Below, in pieces: positions 5,927-7,251 of a stretch of DNA of 7,251 nt. Positions within the stretch are counted from its first letter, which is position 1. The number at the start of each line of letters is the position of its first letter. The stretch comes from a bacterium (GTDB lineage: Bacteria > Actinomycetota > Acidimicrobiia > Spongiisociales > UBA11373). The notes below the pieces were generated by a model. That model did not search any database, was not told the DNA's origin, and was given only the letters and a program-made list of their open reading frames with translations. Location: NCBI GenBank assembly GCA_013202595.1, contig JABMPV010000171.1:1-7251 (forward strand), in the 5' to 3' direction. Made by a program: the position numbers and the translations under genes.

Positions 5927-6985
5927 ATGTTGAAGCGACTAGCCGCCATGTGTGTTGCCCTCCTCGTTTTCGCCGCCGTGCCCAATGCCGGAGCGGTCTC
6001 AGAGGAGGACGTTCGACGCGCCGCCGACGATCTCGCCGCAGCGCGCGCCGCCGCTTCGTCTGCAGTCGCGGATCTCAACACTGCACGCCGCGAGGCGGAT
6101 GACGTGCGTGATCGCCTGGAGGGCCTGATCTCGAGGATGGTGGAGGCCGACGCACACCTCGCAGACGCCACTGTGGTCGTCCGCATGAGGGCCGGTGAGC
6201 TGTACATGGCCGCAGGCGCCGATCATTCCGTGCTCGTTCTCGGGCCCGACAGCGGGGTGCGATTCGTCTACGCCAACGCCGTGTACGCGTCTGCGCGCGA
6301 ATCCGTGGTGGTGCTCGAAGCGGCCGGCAAGGACCTGGAGCGAGTCAGATCGATCGTGGAGTCAGAGGTCGAGCGCGCCGGGGTGGCGGCCGTGCGTCTC
6401 GAGACCGCCGCGGCGACGGCGGACGCGATCGTGGGCGACGCCGAGCGGCGATACGCGACCCTCTTCGCCGAATGGGAGGCCGAACGCGCCGCGATAGCCA
6501 GGGCAGAAGCGGCTGCTGCCTCAGCGGCAGCAGCCGCAGCGACGTCCACCACGTCCACCACGACGACTACGACGACCGCTTCAACCGGCACCACGACGGT
6601 CTCGTCGACCACGACGACGATTCCCGGCGGCACCACGACGACGACCACTCAGCCCGAACCCGTGGGCGGCGGGACCTTTCGGCCGGACGTCGAACGGTGG
6701 CGTCCGCTGGTGGGGGAGTACTTCAGAAACCGGCACGTGGAGCAGGCGCTCTCGGTGATGCAGTGTGAGAGCGGGGGAGACCCGAAGATCACCAATACGT
6801 CCTCAGGGGCGGCCGGGTTGTTCCAGCACATTCCCCGGTACTGGCCGGAGCGGGCGAGGGCCATCGGCATGCCGAATGCCAGCCCATACGACGCCGAGGC
6901 AAACATCGCTGCATCGGCCTGGCTGGTCCAGGTCTCGCTCGACCTCGACCTGGATGCCTGGTACTTCTGGAGTTGCAAGCCGTAA
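5927..6985 (+). CDS. Secreted coiled-coil protein with C-terminal lysozyme/transglycosylase-like domain
   Basis: The 352-residue product probably acts outside the membrane on peptidoglycan. Residues 1-23 form a signal peptide: LKR, a hydrophobic stretch, and a likely cut after NAGA. Residues 24-200 are Ala/Arg/Glu-rich and heptad-like, with a middle segment around 85-125 resembling the N-terminal coiled-coil domains of CwlO/PcsB-type wall hydrolases. An Ala run (194-205) and a Thr/Ser linker (206-242, almost all Thr) follow. The C-terminal domain (about 255-352) carries MQCESGGDP (278-286) with candidate catalytic Glu281, then GAAGLFQHIP (294-303) and ANIAASAWLV (325-334), the pattern of SLT and Rpf lysozyme-like folds. 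Cys280 and Cys350 are the only cysteines in the mature protein and may pair, as in Rpf domains. The ATG has GGGGAG 6 nt upstream. Activity is inferred. It could instead be a resuscitation-promoting-factor-like protein. Confidence 0.88.
   Translation: MLKRLAAMCVALLVFAAVPNAGAVSEEDVRRAADDLAAARAAASSAVADLNTARREADDVRDRLEGLISRMVEADAHLADATVVVRMRAGELYMAAGADHSVLVLGPDSGVRFVYANAVYASARESVVVLEAAGKDLERVRSIVESEVERAGVAAVRLETAAATADAIVGDAERRYATLFAEWEAERAAIARAEAAAASAAAAAATSTTSTTTTTTTASTGTTTVSSTTTTIPGGTTTTTTQPEPVGGGTFRPDVERWRPLVGEYFRNRHVEQALSVMQCESGGDPKITNTSSGAAGLFQHIPRYWPERARAIGMPNASPYDAEANIAASAWLVQVSLDLDLDAWYFWSCKP
6509..6537 (+). repeat. 12-bp perfect hairpin inside the coding sequence
   Basis: GCGGCTGCTGCC (6509-6520) and GGCAGCAGCCGC (6526-6537) are exact reverse complements with a 5-nt loop, TCAGC. 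It lies in the Ala run (EAAAASAAAA) joining the coiled coil to the Thr linker. Such a stem would be very stable in mRNA. Confidence 0.75.
6542..6650 (+). repeat. Thr-codon tandem repeats encoding the linker
   Basis: The stretch starts with four degenerate 9-bp units (6542-6577): ACGTCCACC twice, then ACGACGACT and ACGACGACC. Further on, the 13-mer ACCACGACGACGA occurs at 6608-6620 and again at 6632-6644. All encode Thr/Ser. Any change of whole 3- or 9-bp units would alter linker length without breaking the frame. Confidence 0.7.
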
Positions 6986-7002
6986 TCCGGTCCGAGGATG
7001 CC

Positions 7003-7015
7003 GAGATCAGATCTC
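7003..7015. repeat. Palindrome GAGATC-A-GATCTC at the convergent junction
   Basis: A 6-bp inverted repeat around one central base fills most of the 29-bp space between the two convergent genes and touches the stop codon of the minus-strand gene. It is short, not GC-rich and has no T-tract, so it does not look like a classical terminator. Confidence 0.35.
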
Positions 7016-7251
7016 TAGCCGAGCAAGGCCTCGACATCGAGGCCGCGGGCCTCGAGGATGAGCCCTGCAAGGTCTTCGACGGTCGTGGGGGCCTCGATCA
7101 TCCACGGGATGCGGGCAGGGGGAACGCCGTGGCGGGCGGCCACCTCATCACAGGCGTCCTCCTGCCGTCGGGCTTCTGCAGCCCACCGAGCGAAGTTGGT
7201 CGCTGCCAACCCGGTCCCGGTTCTTCCCACTTCGGCCCAGTGGGCGGGAAG
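7015..7251 (-). CDS. Unidentified protein, C-terminal 78 residues (5' end beyond window)
   Basis: The frame is open from the right edge to TAG at 7017-7015, so only the C-terminal 78 residues are visible. Internal GTG 7230 is not needed as a start because the frame continues upstream in coding style. Third codon positions are strongly G/C, as in the neighbouring genes, which supports a real gene. The fragment has a basic and acidic helix (around FARWAAEARRQEDACDEVAARH), then a Pro-flanked strand (RIPWM) and a final VEDLAGLI...DVEALLG helix. The last part loosely recalls the C-terminal ends of ArsA-like anion-transporting ATPases, where a Pro-containing strand precedes a D-L-x-x-L helix, but no P-loop is in view, so I do not assign a function. 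The gene converges on the secreted-protein gene with 29 bp between stops. Confidence 0.72.
   Translation of the reverse strand, partial: LPAHWAEVGRTGTGLAATNFARWAAEARRQEDACDEVAARHGVPPARIPWMIEAPTTVEDLAGLILEARGLDVEALLG
7027..7044 (+). terminator. Possible hairpin ending transcription from the left
   Basis: GGCCTCGA (7027-7034) and TCGAGGCC (7037-7044) are exact complements around CA, effectively a 7-bp stem with a 4-nt loop, 41 nt past the stop of the secreted-protein gene. No T-tract follows and the bases also encode the end of the opposite gene, so a terminator role is only possible. Confidence 0.25.

Noticed and set aside
6268..6648. Minus-strand frame encoding a poly-Val protein
   Set aside because: It is the reverse reading of the Thr-codon repeats and coiled coil, so the Val runs are an artefact.

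Overview
The window is a GC-rich chromosomal segment, most likely from an actinobacterium. The best hint of lineage is a secreted wall-enzyme-like protein whose linker is almost pure threonine, a style common in Acidimicrobiia. An actinobacterial-type DnaE and a mixed-group phosphofructokinase pair fit the same placement. No mobile element, CRISPR array, rRNA, tRNA or intein was found. The segment looks like stable core genome.

Layout. On the minus strand, 2018 to the left edge, lie two phosphofructokinase genes 12 nt apart. The upstream one (870-2018) has the Asp/Lys active-site signature of pyrophosphate-dependent enzymes. The downstream one (1-857, cut by the window edge) has the Gly signature of ATP-dependent enzymes. 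A 344-bp divergent region (2019-2362) contains a perfect 9-bp inverted repeat and a 10-bp palindrome that share a core. On the plus strand, dnaE (2363-5872) encodes the replicative DNA polymerase III alpha subunit, with an intact PHP metal site and a clamp-binding motif. After 54 bp comes a secreted coiled-coil protein with a C-terminal lysozyme/transglycosylase-like domain (5927-6985). The 3' end of an unidentified minus-strand gene (7015-7251) converges on it from the right.

How the genes relate. The two phosphofructokinases would catalyse the same step (fructose-6-phosphate to fructose-1,6-bisphosphate) with different phosphoryl donors. One would be the committed glycolytic form and the other a reversible form usable in either direction. 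They are transcribed away from dnaE and share its upstream region, so central glycolysis and replication sit side by side. The wall enzyme may be read through from dnaE or have its own weak promoter. Nothing here is an obviously new system. The most interesting points are the dual-donor PFK operon, its shared control region with dnaE, and an unusually strong hairpin inside the wall-enzyme gene.
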